Shown: positions 36,393-58,803 of the stretch, piece after piece
Layout: every line of letters starts with the position of its first letter
Numbering within the stretch: the first letter of the stretch is position 1
DNA from: Pteria penguin
Lineage: Eukaryota; Mollusca; Bivalvia; Pterioida; Pteriidae
Assembly (NCBI GenBank): GCA_035048485.1
Contig: CM068587.1
Coordinates: 40,981,842-41,045,841, forward strand
DNA length: 64,000 bases
Reading direction: 5' to 3'
Notes under the pieces: generated by a model
The model's database searches: none
What the model was told of the DNA's origin: nothing
What the model saw: only the letters and a program-made list of their open reading frames with translations
Made by a program: the position numbers and the translations under genes

Positions 36393-37010
36393 TTTTATGC
36401 TCCCCTGCTGGGGGAGCATATAGTCTCTGTCGTGTCTGTGTGTCTGTCTGTCTGTCAGTCCGTCCGTCCAAGCTCATATCTTTTATCCCTTTCATCAGAA
36501 TTTGATCATACTTCACCAAAATATTATTTAGGTTAAGGGCTTTTGGACAAAGGTCACTCAAGGTCATTTATGAAAGGTCAAGGTCACTTATTAACTTTGA
36601 CTTAAAATACCATGAAGTACGTATATCTCCTACACCTTTCATCGGAATTTGATCATACTTCATCAAAATATTATTTAGGTTAAGGGCTTTTGGACAAAGG
36701 TCACTCAAGGTCATTTATGAAAGGTCAAGGTCACTTATTAACTATGACTTAAAGTAACATGAAGTACTTATATCTCCCATACCTTTCATCAGAATTTGAT
36801 CATACTTCATCAAATGTTCTTTAGGTTAAGGTCTTTTGGAGAAAGGTCACTCAAGGTCATTTCTGAAAGGCCAAGGTCACTTATTAACTATGACCTAAAA
36901 TACCATGAAGTACTTATATCTCTTACACCTTTCATCATAATTTGATCATACTTCACCAAAAATATTATGTAGGTTAAGAGCTTTTGGACAAAGGTTACTC
37001 AACTACTTTA
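36393..37010 (+). mobile_element. Pearl-like element, hairpin and ~145-150-bp GGTCA-rich core repeats
   Basis: Opens TATGCTCCCCTGCTGGGGGA, GCATATAGT, then GTCTGTCTGTCTGTCAGTCC. Four core units each contain CATCAGAATTTGATCATACT and AAAGGTCACTCAAGGTCATT. It abuts the mariner relic on its left. Confidence 0.75.
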
Positions 37011-37419
37011 CCACTTCACGAAGTCTGCTCCTGGACTGGCATAATGTCAATACACGAAGGATGTCAAACGCTAATAGCACTGTTAATATAGATATTGATC
37101 TAACGAAATCTTGAAGAAAAGATCATAGTGAATAAATTTATGTTTTGATTTTAGTTAAGTTTCTGTAAAAAGATTATTTTTGTTAAGTAAGCTTAAATGA
37201 TACAATGGTACCGGTAATCGAATGCGTATGAACAGTTAGGGCGATTGGATATCTAGTCTGATAATCGGCTTTCGAAATTGGTTGTTTCAGAATAAAAACT
37301 AACTCTCAATATCACAAATTTTTCGCCTCTTGAGTGTCTGTTTTTGTTATAATCGGTGCGCTTACCTTTAGAAGTCTTAGATTGCTTTCTGTGGTAGTTT
37401 GATATTTTTCTAAGGTGAT

Positions 37420-37930
37420 AATCTACCGTTCCCTTGTATGTCCTTTGTATAAGGTGATCATCTCCTTGTATGTCCTTTGTATAAGGTGATCATCTCTTTG
37501 TATATCCTTTGTATAAGGTGATCATCTCCTTGTATGTCCTTTGTATAAGGTGATCATCTCCTTGTATGTCCTTTGTATAAGGTGATCATCTCCTTGTATG
37601 TCTTTTGTATAAGGTATTCATCTCCTTGTATGTCCTTTATATAAGGTGATCATCTCCTTGTATGTCTTTTGTATAAGGTGATCATCTCCTTGTATGCCCT
37701 TTGTATAAGATGATCATCTCCTTGTATGTCTTTTGTTTAAGGTATTCATCTCCTTTTATGTCTTTTGTATATGGTAATCATCTCCTTATATGTTCTTTGC
37801 CTGAGATGATCATCTCCGTTTCATTGTATGTCCTTTGCCTAAGGGGGTCATTTCCCGTTTCATGTCCTTTGTCTAAGGTGGTAATCTTCCGTTCCCTCCT
37901 GTCCTAAGTATGTCCTTTGTTTAAGGTGAC
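37420..37930. repeat. 32-bp minisatellite, ~15 copies
   Basis: Unit CTCCTTGTATGTCCTTTGTA plus TAAGGTGATCAT. Central copies are nearly identical; edge copies decay. Each intact unit carries the palindrome TGATCA. Confidence 0.92.
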
Positions 37931-38324
37931 CAAGTTTCAATGTCAAGGTCACTCAGTAACAAGAACATTAAGAAATGCGAAAAGTAAAAAAATAAAATAA
38001 AATAAAAAAAAATAAATAAAACTCAAGTACATTAGCAAATTTTTACCAACGTGTGTTCAGCTTTTTTGCTATTAGTATCTGTCCATCTGAATTCGTATCT
38101 CCTAAACTGTTCACCAGAATCGGACAAAGGTCACTAAAGATCATTTTAGGAGGGTCAAGGCCGCACAGAAAATACTGTATAAAACTTAAAATACCAAATA
38201 ACTTACGTTTTCTACAAGTATTTTGAATTGTCACTCGGAATATGGGCTCTCAGACAAGGTCAGTTCTGAGCAATCAGGGTCACTCAGATACTAGAACAAC
38301 ATCAAAACAAGGTTTATATATATA

Positions 38325-38485
38325 CACCGTTCCACTTTTCAGCATAGAAAGCGATGTTTAGCGGATTTTTGATTGTTATAGTTATGACGTCATAATCAAA
38401 TGTCGGACTTGTCCAACCTTGCATGACGTCATCATAGTCGGATTTTGCGCTAAAGTGCTTGACTTTTGACGAAAGTGGAACGGTG
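38325..38485. mobile_element. 161-bp MITE flanked by TA, Tc1/mariner-type ends
   Basis: CACCGTTCCACTTT and AAAGTGGAACGGTG are exact inverted ends, each next to TA (323-324 and 486-487 of this kilobase). The interior has TATGACGTCATAATCAAATG and a second ATGACGTCAT. A diverged partial copy lies at 310-430 and ends AAAGTGGATCGGTGTA. Confidence 0.85.
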
Positions 38486-38769
38486 TATTGGCAAATATTC
38501 TCTAGCGTATCTCTATGATTCTTGCATGCAGCCTCAAGTTTTTATGTTCTTTGATAAATTAATATTCCTTTTTGATAGTATTCCATCGGTTTTATGCATT
38601 TCGAAAAACATCCATAGCTTTTACTGATTTCCTTGAAACATTTTATTAACATACATGCAACAATATCATTGAAGTGAAATACTCTTAGACAGACGAAGAA
38701 GATGTAGTAGATATTGTTTACTTTTGGTTAAAATTTGGTTACAGCTTTAGCATAATTCATGCGCATTGC

Positions 38770-39720
38770 CAGTGACAGTACATCTATTTAACGGTTCTTG
38801 TGAGATGTTCTCAACTTTTCTTTCGAATCTCCTCTCGCTATTTCGTTGTTACGTAGTAAAGGAAGAGGAGATCCGATGGGCTTTTCTTTAACGTCAAGTT
38901 AACGGTACTTATTGGTCATGCTCACTTGAGCAGAAAATCGTGAAGAGTCCAAGTTTTTGAGAGGGGTGCAATATTTTTAATAAAAAGTTCCTTCTATTTT
39001 AAAGATTTGTTTCTTTTAAGTTTTAATTCTTTTGAGTAGCATAAAAATAAACATTCTAAATAGTGTTGAAAGAAAATATGTGATAAAGCGTAGTTAGATG
39101 AATTAAGCTGGTAACAATTACGTAAGACCACCCCTACATCTTTAAATGGAATATCACCTAAAAGTTACAAGACGTTTCAAGTGTCTTTCTTTTCGGATTT
39201 GAACGGTTCGTCCGCTGTGAAACATGTCGTAATGTAAAGTAATGATTCTAAAAGATATAAAGCGAAATGTAAGCAGTTTATTGCCATGAGTTGAATTACC
39301 CGGACTCTGATTATTCCATAAAAATGTATTGGAATATACTCGTACATCAATGACCTGATATAGACCAGATATATATTTGTGATTGAACGAAATCATCGCT
39401 AAAATGCACTTATCATATCTTGGTATTTGAAAAAAGAACATTCGAAATGACATTTTACCATTAGAATAAAAAATTTATAATTAAAGGAGATAATGATGGT
39501 GAAATATAGCCGTTTTTCAACAGTATGCAAAAGGGGAAGGTTTGTGCAGTGCTATCGTGCGAATGAGTGCTGATTTGTATTGATTATCATCATCTGTTAA
39601 GCAACCGAAGCAGCGAGAGAGACATTTAAGTGACACCCTCCTCCGTGACATGGAACCTATTCTACAGAGGCTATGACTTACCAAATCATTTAACGCATGA
39701 CAGAAACTATGGGTATAACG
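38770..39720. repeat. Local duplication 2, copy b
   Basis: Paralogue of 32460-33520, about 6.3 kb away, same orientation. Confidence 0.75.
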
Positions 39721-40074
39721 ACATACCGCGGTACGATATATCACGATACAGCGGCCATGATACGATGTATGATACAAGAAGGAACTAAAACTATAAAACT
39801 ATACACCAACAATTCAGCCATACATTTCTCTATGAAAATAAGTACGAATTTCATAATATATATAAATGGTTCAAACAGAAGCAAACACGTAAAACAAATC
39901 TTAGTAGATCATCATTTTCAATGTATTTGTGTATGTTTGTAGTTCATTACCATTTAAGTTGATACATATATATAAATATTTGTTTGGTTTTTTTTCTCAG
40001 AAATAATTTGGATATTTTATGAAATCAATTCAGTATATAATAAATCTTAAAACTTCCTAACTAAAAATAGTATC

Positions 40075-40765
40075 ATGATACGTTTCGTTGAAGTACCATG
40101 ATACGTATCGTATCACTGTCCATATATCATGATACGTATCGTAGAGCTGTTAAAGTTATGGCAGGTATCACAATACGTATCGTATCGTTGTTCAAGTATT
40201 ATAATACGTCTCGTATCGTTGTTCAAGTACCAAGATACGTATCATATCGCTGTTTAGGTTATGGCAAGTATCATGATACGTATCGTATCGTTGCTCAAGT
40301 ACCATGATACGTCTCGTATCGTTGTTCAAGTATCATAATACGTCTCGTATCGTTGTTCAAGTACCAAGATACGTATCATATCGCTGTTTAGGTTATGGCA
40401 AGTATCATGATACGTATCGTATCGTTGTTCAAGTACCATGATACGTCTCGTATCGTTGTTTAAGTATCATAATACGTCTCGTATCGTTGTTCAAGTACCA
40501 AGATACGTATCATATCGCTGTTTAGGTTATGGCAAGTATCATGATACGTATCGTATCGTTGTTCAAGTACCATGATACGTCTCGTATCGTTGTTTAAGTA
40601 TCATAATACGTCTCGTATCGTTGTTCAAGTACCAAGATACGTATCATATCGCTGTTAAGGTTATGGCAAGTATCATGATACGTATCGTATCGTTGTTCAA
40701 GTACCATGATACGTCTCGTATCGTTGTTCAAGTACCAAGATACTATCGTATTGCTGTTCAGGTTA
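40075..40765. repeat. Higher-order satellite-like array, 134-bp unit built from ~31-bp subunits
   Basis: The phrase TTATGGCAAGTATCATGATA recurs with ATGGCA at 40261, 40395, 40529 and 40663, exactly 134 bp apart. Inside each are four subunits around GATACGTMTCGTATCG joined by TTGTTCAAGTACC. The first copy (40158) is one subunit (31 bp) short. Many subunits hold the exact palindrome GATACGTATC. Confidence 0.95.
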
Positions 40766-40824
40766 AATAATGAATAAGCAAAAGAATATATTCTCAAGTA
40801 GTCAATTGTTTGTGAATGAGCTCA

Positions 40825-40870
40825 TTTACCCAGGTGAGTAGGTGAGTGATATAGGCCCATTTGGGTTATC
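40825..40870 (+). mobile_element. Relic 3' end of the 20.3-kb element family
   Basis: CCAGGTGAGTAGGTGAGTGA, then TATAGGCCCATTTGGG, is close to the right end of 20324-22955 (CTCAGGTGAGCGATATAGGC). No matching body lies to the left. Confidence 0.6.
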
Positions 40871-41276
40871 TATTGATTTATTCTTGCATTCTTAACATAT
40901 ATAGACAGAGAATAGACCAAAACTGTGTGTTGGTGCGAGGGAAGGGGGTTGAAATTTAATAATTTTAGAAGCAGGATTTGTAATGAATAGAGGTAGAGCG
41001 AATGGACAAAGAAAACACAAAACTACTTAGTGAATTATCATTGGAATTTATCATATCTTATGTCATGAGTGATTGAAATTCACAATGATTTTTTTCTTCC
41101 TGAAATAGTTAAATTCTCAACTTTTTATTTTTATGTCTATTTTTCAAACCAATACTTCCCAATAGTTATGGCATATTTAATATCATATGGCTGAGAATAT
41201 CATGGGAAGTTTTCCATATTTTCATTATTTCATTGGTGGATGGCTTTCCTCCTGAACAAAATCGACATGTATCTTT

Positions 41277-41422
41277 CTTGGTCAGTTGACTGGGGTTTAA
41301 TGTGGCTTTCAGTTTGTAGTCATATCAAGACAATAACATACAAGCAGGAGGTTAACAACCTCATATACATAGAGGCACAATCCGGTAAAAGTGTATCTAA
41401 GATTTACCTGCATCAAGCCTGT
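41277..41422 (-). mobile_element. Degenerate SINE of the second family
   Basis: CAAGCAGGAGGTTAACAACC, then CATAGAGGCACAATCCGG and CATCAAGCCTG, are colinear with 48582-48755, with an internal loss. Confidence 0.55.
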
Positions 41423-41569
41423 ATTTAGTAGCATGTTTGCATGTAGCCATTTAACATTATGGTGACTATGACATAGGCAAAACCCTTTAATGACCGCCTT
41501 TTAGATTAAAATGTATAAATAGAATTTCTATATGAATATATAAACATTTCAAATTCAACTAAAATTAGT

Positions 41570-41830
41570 TAGGGCCCTGCTTCATAAGTGGGTGCCTATA
41601 GTAATCACTGTCTGTCAGCAAAAATCTTGGCCATATCTAATACATTTTGTACGTTGTCACAGGTAGAGCTTTCATATTTGGCATATATGTTCCTTATGAC
41701 AAGACCTTTCCATTGGTACCAAAAGTTTTGATTATGTAGCCTTGATGGTGAGCTTGACCTGCATTTGAAAAACTTTAACACTGACCATAACTGATCAACA
41801 GTATTAGAAACAAGCATTCTGAAAGTATTG
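41570..41830 (+). mobile_element. Pearl-like module and core remnant
   Basis: GGGCCCTGCTTCATAAGTGG, GTGCCTATAGTAATCACTGT, CTGTC is followed by a unit with GAGCTTTCATATTTGGCATA, as in other core repeats. Confidence 0.5.
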
Positions 41831-41839
41831 CTTAGGCAA

Positions 41840-42420
41840 TACTAAGTCCTCTCTTGGCAAATGGAAAACTGAGACCCCCAAAACACACACACAACCTCAA
41901 ATTTTGCTTGGTGCCATATTCACGATTATGACAGCTACATGTAATGAGCAAGCAAATGCAATATACACATATAGTTTACATAAAAATAGTACATGTACTT
42001 ACCACAAAAATGGGTCCAAATCAGCATGTATAACAGAATTTTGTAAGTCCAAAATTTCATCAAAAATCAGCGAATCAAAAACAAACTCGAGCTTGATCTG
42101 TAACTCATGGTGGTAGACTCACACACCAAATATTGGATGAATATCTACAAGCATTTAGAAAAAAAAAGTCCGGAAAACTGCCATTTTAAAGAAATTTTCT
42201 AATTCCAAGGGCCGTAATTTCGTCAAAAATCAGTGGACTGTAACAAAACTCGAACTTGATCTGTAACTTATGGTGGTATACTCACACACCAAAAATTGGA
42301 TGAATATCTACAAGCGTTTAGAAAAAAAGTCCCGAAAACGTGTGTGTGACTGAGGGACGGACAGACAGACGTAGTGCAAACCTATAGTCCTCTTCGGTGA
42401 TGCTGGTAGGGGACTTATAA
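41840..42420 (-). mobile_element. Pearl-like element in reverse orientation
   Basis: Read on the minus strand from 42420: AGTCCCCTACCAGC..AGAGGACTATAG, GTCTGTCTGTCCGTCC, then two core units (about 42340-42215 and 42180-42050) sharing ACTCGAACTTGATCTGTAAC-type sequence (plus-strand reading). The orientation is fixed by the module order. Confidence 0.6.
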
Positions 42421-43127
42421 GAGTTTCATATTTGGCATTTGCATTCCTTATGACAAGACCTTTCTAACGATACCAAATTAAGGTCAAGGTCATGGTGACA
42501 GGCATTGTGTGGGACCCTTCTGACTTTGTCAGTTTTCTAGTTTTCAACTCAACTTAGTTTACAAATCATTTTATTTCAAGAATTCATAACAATTATAACA
42601 TTTTTATTAATAACTATAAAAATGATTGTAGAAATCTTAACCTTATTGCAAGATTTATATAAATATTATAAACAATGCAAAACACTTGGCTTCTCGGGAA
42701 ATATCTAAAACAGATACCAATATCTAAAACAATGCTCCCTGATAACAGTGAAGTTCATCAATACGTGGAACTAGAAATATGACTAGCATAGCTGATCCTG
42801 AACACTAGGCCCTCTGGGCTCTGATAACAAATTACCAGTATAAAAGTTAAAAGAAAAAGCAGAAAATGTCTAAAAATAGACTCTGATTTACAGAATTGTG
42901 TTTACTCACAAGAAAAGACAGAAGACTCAATGGTAAAAAAATTACAGTTTCCTTTGATCCATTCATACACATGCACACACATACACATATACACATGTGC
43001 ACTTGTATATATTTATATATTTATATATTTCTGAATAGTCCTGGTAAATCAATGGTAATATACAAGTATAAGTGCCAAATTCCTCTAATAATTATTTTTA
43101 ATTGCCATAGTTTGGGTGTTTCTAAAT

Positions 43128-43133
43128 TTTATT
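43128..43133 (-). promoter_or_regulatory. RBKS polyadenylation signal
   Basis: AATAAA on the minus strand, about 40 bp downstream of the RBKS stop codon at 43174-43176. The position suits 3' end formation of that transcript. Identified by motif and position only. Confidence 0.6.
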
Positions 43134-43173
43134 CTCTGTGCACAAATTGAAACCTATCAGTACTGATAATGAA

Positions 43174-52712
<9,539 letters not shown>

Positions 52713-52995
52713 TTCAAACTGCAATAAGTGTAAACGCGCCGGGGCCCTGAGTGGGTGAACAACCCGCACCTGCAGACAACTACGCAAAAATGAAACTGAA
52801 AGTAGAACGTTTCATACAGTGATGTGTGTAAACGGCTATATACACGACAGTAGCCAGTCTACATGTATACAGGACCGTCGTTTGGACAGGCACTTGTTTA
52901 ATGGTCATGCTCTCTTCCCACTCGTACTCTCACAACAGTGAATGAGACCATGTGGATAGAAGGCAAACTAAATACATGTACAGGACAGGGGGAGG

Positions 52996-53045
52996 CTTAA
53001 TTTCTATTGAAACGTTGTGAGCCGACTGTTTCAATAGAAATTAAG
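52996..53045. repeat. Perfect 18-bp inverted repeat upstream of RBKS
   Basis: CTTAATTTCTATTGAAAC and GTTTCAATAGAAATTAAG are exact inverses separated by 14 bp. It lies 284 bp upstream of the RBKS start codon, between the two divergent genes. Confidence 0.9.
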
Positions 53046-53049
53046 GGAG

Positions 53050-55200
53050 GCTGGGAGGAGTACAACTCCCTATAGTATATATTACATTATAACAAAGGTT
53101 TCTAAAGAAACAGAACTTTAACACACATTTTTATAAGAAATTAATTGTTTTATGTTGTAAATTATTGTTGGTAAATAGTAAATTGTAATATTTTTATACT
53201 TATATTTTATGAACAAATCGTATGATTCAGAGTCTTCATGTTTGCATTTTGAAGTTTCCATTAGCATTTCATTTTGAAAATTCCATTAGCTCTTTCCATG
53301 CGTATACATGTGTTTTATGATGTCACGGTAATTGCTTCTCCCGGCCACAGGAAAACAAATACACGATGAAAAGGGGGAGGGGGACTTTAGACTGATTACA
53401 TGTATTGTCATTTCTTCCTTGTATTGGTGTTTACCACAATATTTCTTTGGTGCCATGTATTTCCCTTTCCTCTTCGCTAATTTTGCTGCAATATATATAT
53501 ATAAAAAGGTTTAAAATGTATAATTCTACTGCCACACTAGAAAATACCCTTTCCTATTAAGCAAATTAAATATATAATATTGGAGATTTATAATTCAAAA
53601 TGACAACAAATTAACCTTAATTATGCGATCTTTTCTGACTTTTTATATCAAAATGACTGCACAACAAAGGCCCCTGTATGACCAGTGGTGTTCTTTTGTT
53701 CCTTGTGTCAGGACTTTACCTCATTTGATGTTAGACTACGTATTACTCTGCTGCTAGGTTTTCTTATGAATTTTCTAAATTTTCCATGATGACCATTTAA
53801 TCAGCCACTCTACTTCATATTATTTATTTGCCTTTCTTAAAAAAAAATAGCAGTCGCAAATGCACATATACGTTTGCATGACAAATTAAGCGGAATCCTA
53901 TGCCATATGACCATGTGTGCCGCTTAATACACACTATTTCTTAAGTTTCCAATGAGAATATCGATTGGAGCACAATATCGAAAGGTCCCGCCGGTGGCTC
54001 GTCGGTGTCCTGTCTTTCTGGTTTGGGTTTGATATCTCAGAATACATTTATCATTTAATGATGCAGAGTATAGTTGCCATGGCAATACATATACATCTAA
54101 TCTAACCTTCCTTCATATGCATTATCATACATTAAATGGTCTTGATTTACCTGATTTGAAACTAAGATGCCTGATTATGGAATCGCGAATAAGGGGGTAT
54201 CGCGAAAACAAAACTCATCTTTTGGTCATCAAATTTGCAAAATTTGTGACTTGTGCAAAGTCTATTATACGATATTATCTTACTATATTTTACCTATTAT
54301 TTTGGTTAATGCGCAGCAGTTTCTGTTATGGAGAATGAAATCATATGCAGCTATAGTAAAGAAACTTTCAGTAAACTGTTGGAACAAGCATGGCTAACGT
54401 AGTTTACGTTGCTTCTCTTGCTTTCTGTGATTAACATAAACGAAGACAGGCTTGTGGTCTTTGGTAACATTGGTTGATTACTTTGTTATTGGGTGCACTT
54501 AATTTCGATTTCCACCCCTGTCCCATGAAAACTTTCTTCCTATTTTAGGAGTTGGACATAACACACAACTCAACTCATAATAACAGTTTGATAGTATATT
54601 CTGATATATAACGGTTATACTGCGTCACTGGAATTCGAGTATCTAACAATATACTAATCTCACTAGATTCACTATCAGCATGACACGGAAAATCCTAATC
54701 GGAATCATGGATATTTTTAAAAAGTGAACTATGTTTGGTTAAGATGAGGCGTCGTTGAACAGAAATGGAAAACATCTTCGATCTTATTTTGTGTCCAATA
54801 AGCCATGTGTCATTCTATTCTAAATATTTAGTAACTTTTAAAAAAGATTTGTAGATTCTGGATAAAAAGTTTTTGTGAAATTATTAGATAGGACAGTGAT
54901 GTCTGTAAGGTTTCGTTTTTAATTTACCCCATTCGGAACACCTTTCCTTTTATTTGTACCTGCGAAAAAAAGAAATAAAGGGCGAGGTTGTTCCGTATGC
55001 GCATACCGATTCGAAAATCCTTACCCTTCACGTGTGCATGAAAAAGGGCGAGATAGTTCCGAATGCTAACCATTACGTCTATGGCTATGTCAAGTTTTGT
55101 GTACTGGGCACACATTAAGGACAATAGCATGTGTGACGTCATAAAGACGTCAAATGGATAGGGGAAAGTATTCGCGAATCATCGTTGATAAGTAGTGTTT
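53050..55200. other. Intergenic space between RBKS and SAMD15-like
   Basis: AT-rich. A SINE scrap lies at 53985-54030 (GGTCCCGCCGGTGGCTCGTC, GGTGTCCTGTCTTTCTGG). A direct repeat of AAAGGGCGAGRTWGTTCCG occurs at 54977 and 55044. No gene supported. Confidence 0.5.
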
Positions 55201-55225
55201 GTCATCCGTTAAATAACGTGGAAAT

Positions 55226-56685
<1,460 letters not shown>

Positions 56686-56689
56686 ACAT

Positions 56690-57505
56690 GCCAAAATAAA
56701 TATCAATCAAATATCTATAGGTACATAGACTTGTGCATTTCATCATGTTCTATACTTATATTTTTGTACACCACAATAACTATACCAAATAACGCACTAA
56801 ACTTTGATTTAACTATTTTAGTTTTCTTGTTATAATCTCTGCGAGTTAGAAGTAAATCTCTCGATAAAATTATTTTAATATATATATTGATGTTTATTTT
56901 CATTTAACTTCGAGTAGTCTGCAGGATTCTTGGTTATAAAAATTGGTGTTTGAAGATATACCAAGTTGATATCCGACACAAAGACGTTAGTCTTAAGACT
57001 GGTCTGAAAACCACGCGAGTCATCTGTTTATCGATAAAATCAAACACTCATAATGCACTGACAAATTTCGTGAATAAATTCGGACAAAGATCGTCTTAAA
57101 ATGATTTTATCCCTAAACTCTGTCGCTGAATTATTGGAATCGATGAAAGAACCGATTCAGGTGCCCGTTGACGTGTATTATCAAACTCTCATATTTTGAT
57201 AAATTTCTCTCGCTTTTTGGGTTTCCTCTTTCACCTTAGTTTAGTATTTTATTTCATAATACATTGAAATGGATTGGACAACTGTAGCCCTTTCCCTAAC
57301 ATTTACAATAGAATTAATAAAGATGGCGACCTTTGAATATACTAATGATTTATGATATAGATTTAAGTAATAATTATAACGGAAAGATACAAGAGAAAGA
57401 AACAAGTAAGGATTGGAGTGAGAGAACACTTCTACAGGATACTTGAATATCTTAGAACTTTGCACTGTCTTTAATGAAGTATTGTACAGTAAGCAATATT
57501 GTGTT

Positions 57506-57536
<31 letters not shown>

Positions 57537-58800
57537 AAAAAAGAGAGAAAGATTTTCAGTTATGAATATGACAGAAATCATTCATTACTCAATAATAATA
57601 AATAAATAAGTAAATGAATAAATAAATGTAGATAAAATCTGTTTCAGTTTTAAAATATTAAGGTTATGAGGCCCTTTCTGTCAGATTATCTTTTTGTCAG
57701 CTAAAGAGAGAAGACAGTGGCATAAGGTCGTCGAGGAGTCAAAATTCGTGCTTTCATGATTAGCGTGCTTGTCTGTTCTTTAAAATGCATCATGATTCAT
57801 GCACTGATTAAGAAAATTAAGAAATCATCAACACGGTTGCCAGTTTATTCAGTGTTCCTTGCATCATGATAGTTAACTACATTGTCAACATTGAACGTTA
57901 TTACAGCCATTGCAATTTCTGAAAGACCATTGCAAAATTTATCTTAAAATAGTGTATAGAGTTATCCCAAATACAAGTGTATAAACCGGCTATCCATAAC
58001 AGTTATTTGGGACGGGTAGATGTCTATATTGAATAAGTTAAATGAATAAACGGTTATATTGATGTACATTTGCAATAAGCGAAACAAAAATTATTTCTCT
58101 TGCTATAAAAGGCTTCCATAAATTATACAGTGTTGCCTACCCAACAACCCAGTATCTACATGTTAAGGGCCCATAAGCATGCTTAGATTTCTTGTTCGCC
58201 ACTAAGAATCAATGCACTATACACAACATACACAAAGCATCCATCCATATCCATAGCTTCGTCTTCGGTATGTCACTTGTAAAATTGTCGAAGGTGAAAT
58301 ACTCCTTTGTAGTTTACTTTGAATCAAGGTCACACGGTGAATGACGATAACATTTACAGAAAGAGGAGGTTTATATTGATATGTGTACAACATCTTTATC
58401 TGGAATTATATCAGGGGGCAGAGAGGGAGGAAGGGGAGCCCCCTCATGTATATACAGTTTTGTACATATATTGATTCTATCACTTTTAACACCGTGGGAT
58501 ACGCACGGACGATTTCGTTCCTAAGGAAACCCGGGACATGGGTTTTAGATGATGCAGTTTTAAAAGAAAACGTTTAATTCAATTCAAGTTGAACCACATG
58601 ATGGTCGACGTAGACCTATTCTATACAGATATAGACAGAAGGTAGGTAAACTAGCTATGCAGCATATTGTAATGCTAATTATATATGATGAACGATTAAG
58701 TACAGAATGAATTATAGTTAATACACGATACTTATATTTAAGTAGTGCAATTTGAAATTTATACACATTATGAAATGTCAGGGAAAATATATTTCAGTGT
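56690..58800. other. Intergenic space, no gene seen
   Basis: Holds a C-tract/A-tract at 57506-57543 and AATAAATAAGT-type low complexity near 57595-57630. No other supported feature. Confidence 0.5.
56695..56700 (+). promoter_or_regulatory. SAMD15-like polyadenylation signal
   Basis: AATAAA 10 bp after the stop of the SAM-domain gene. Unusually close to the stop but of canonical sequence; it implies a very short 3' UTR if used. Confidence 0.55.
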
Positions 58801-58803
58801 TCT

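Noticed and set aside
37420..37930. Possible CRISPR-like spacing in the 32-bp array
   Set aside because: The whole 32 bp repeats, with no variable spacer.
40075..40765. Possible CRISPR array because of regular ~31-bp spacing
   Set aside because: There are no unique spacers; adjacent units are variants of one sequence with a 134-bp higher-order period, and the DNA is eukaryotic.
40098..40797. Frames of 60-70 codons in the GATACGTATC array
   Set aside because: Produced by the tandem repeat; they occur on both strands.
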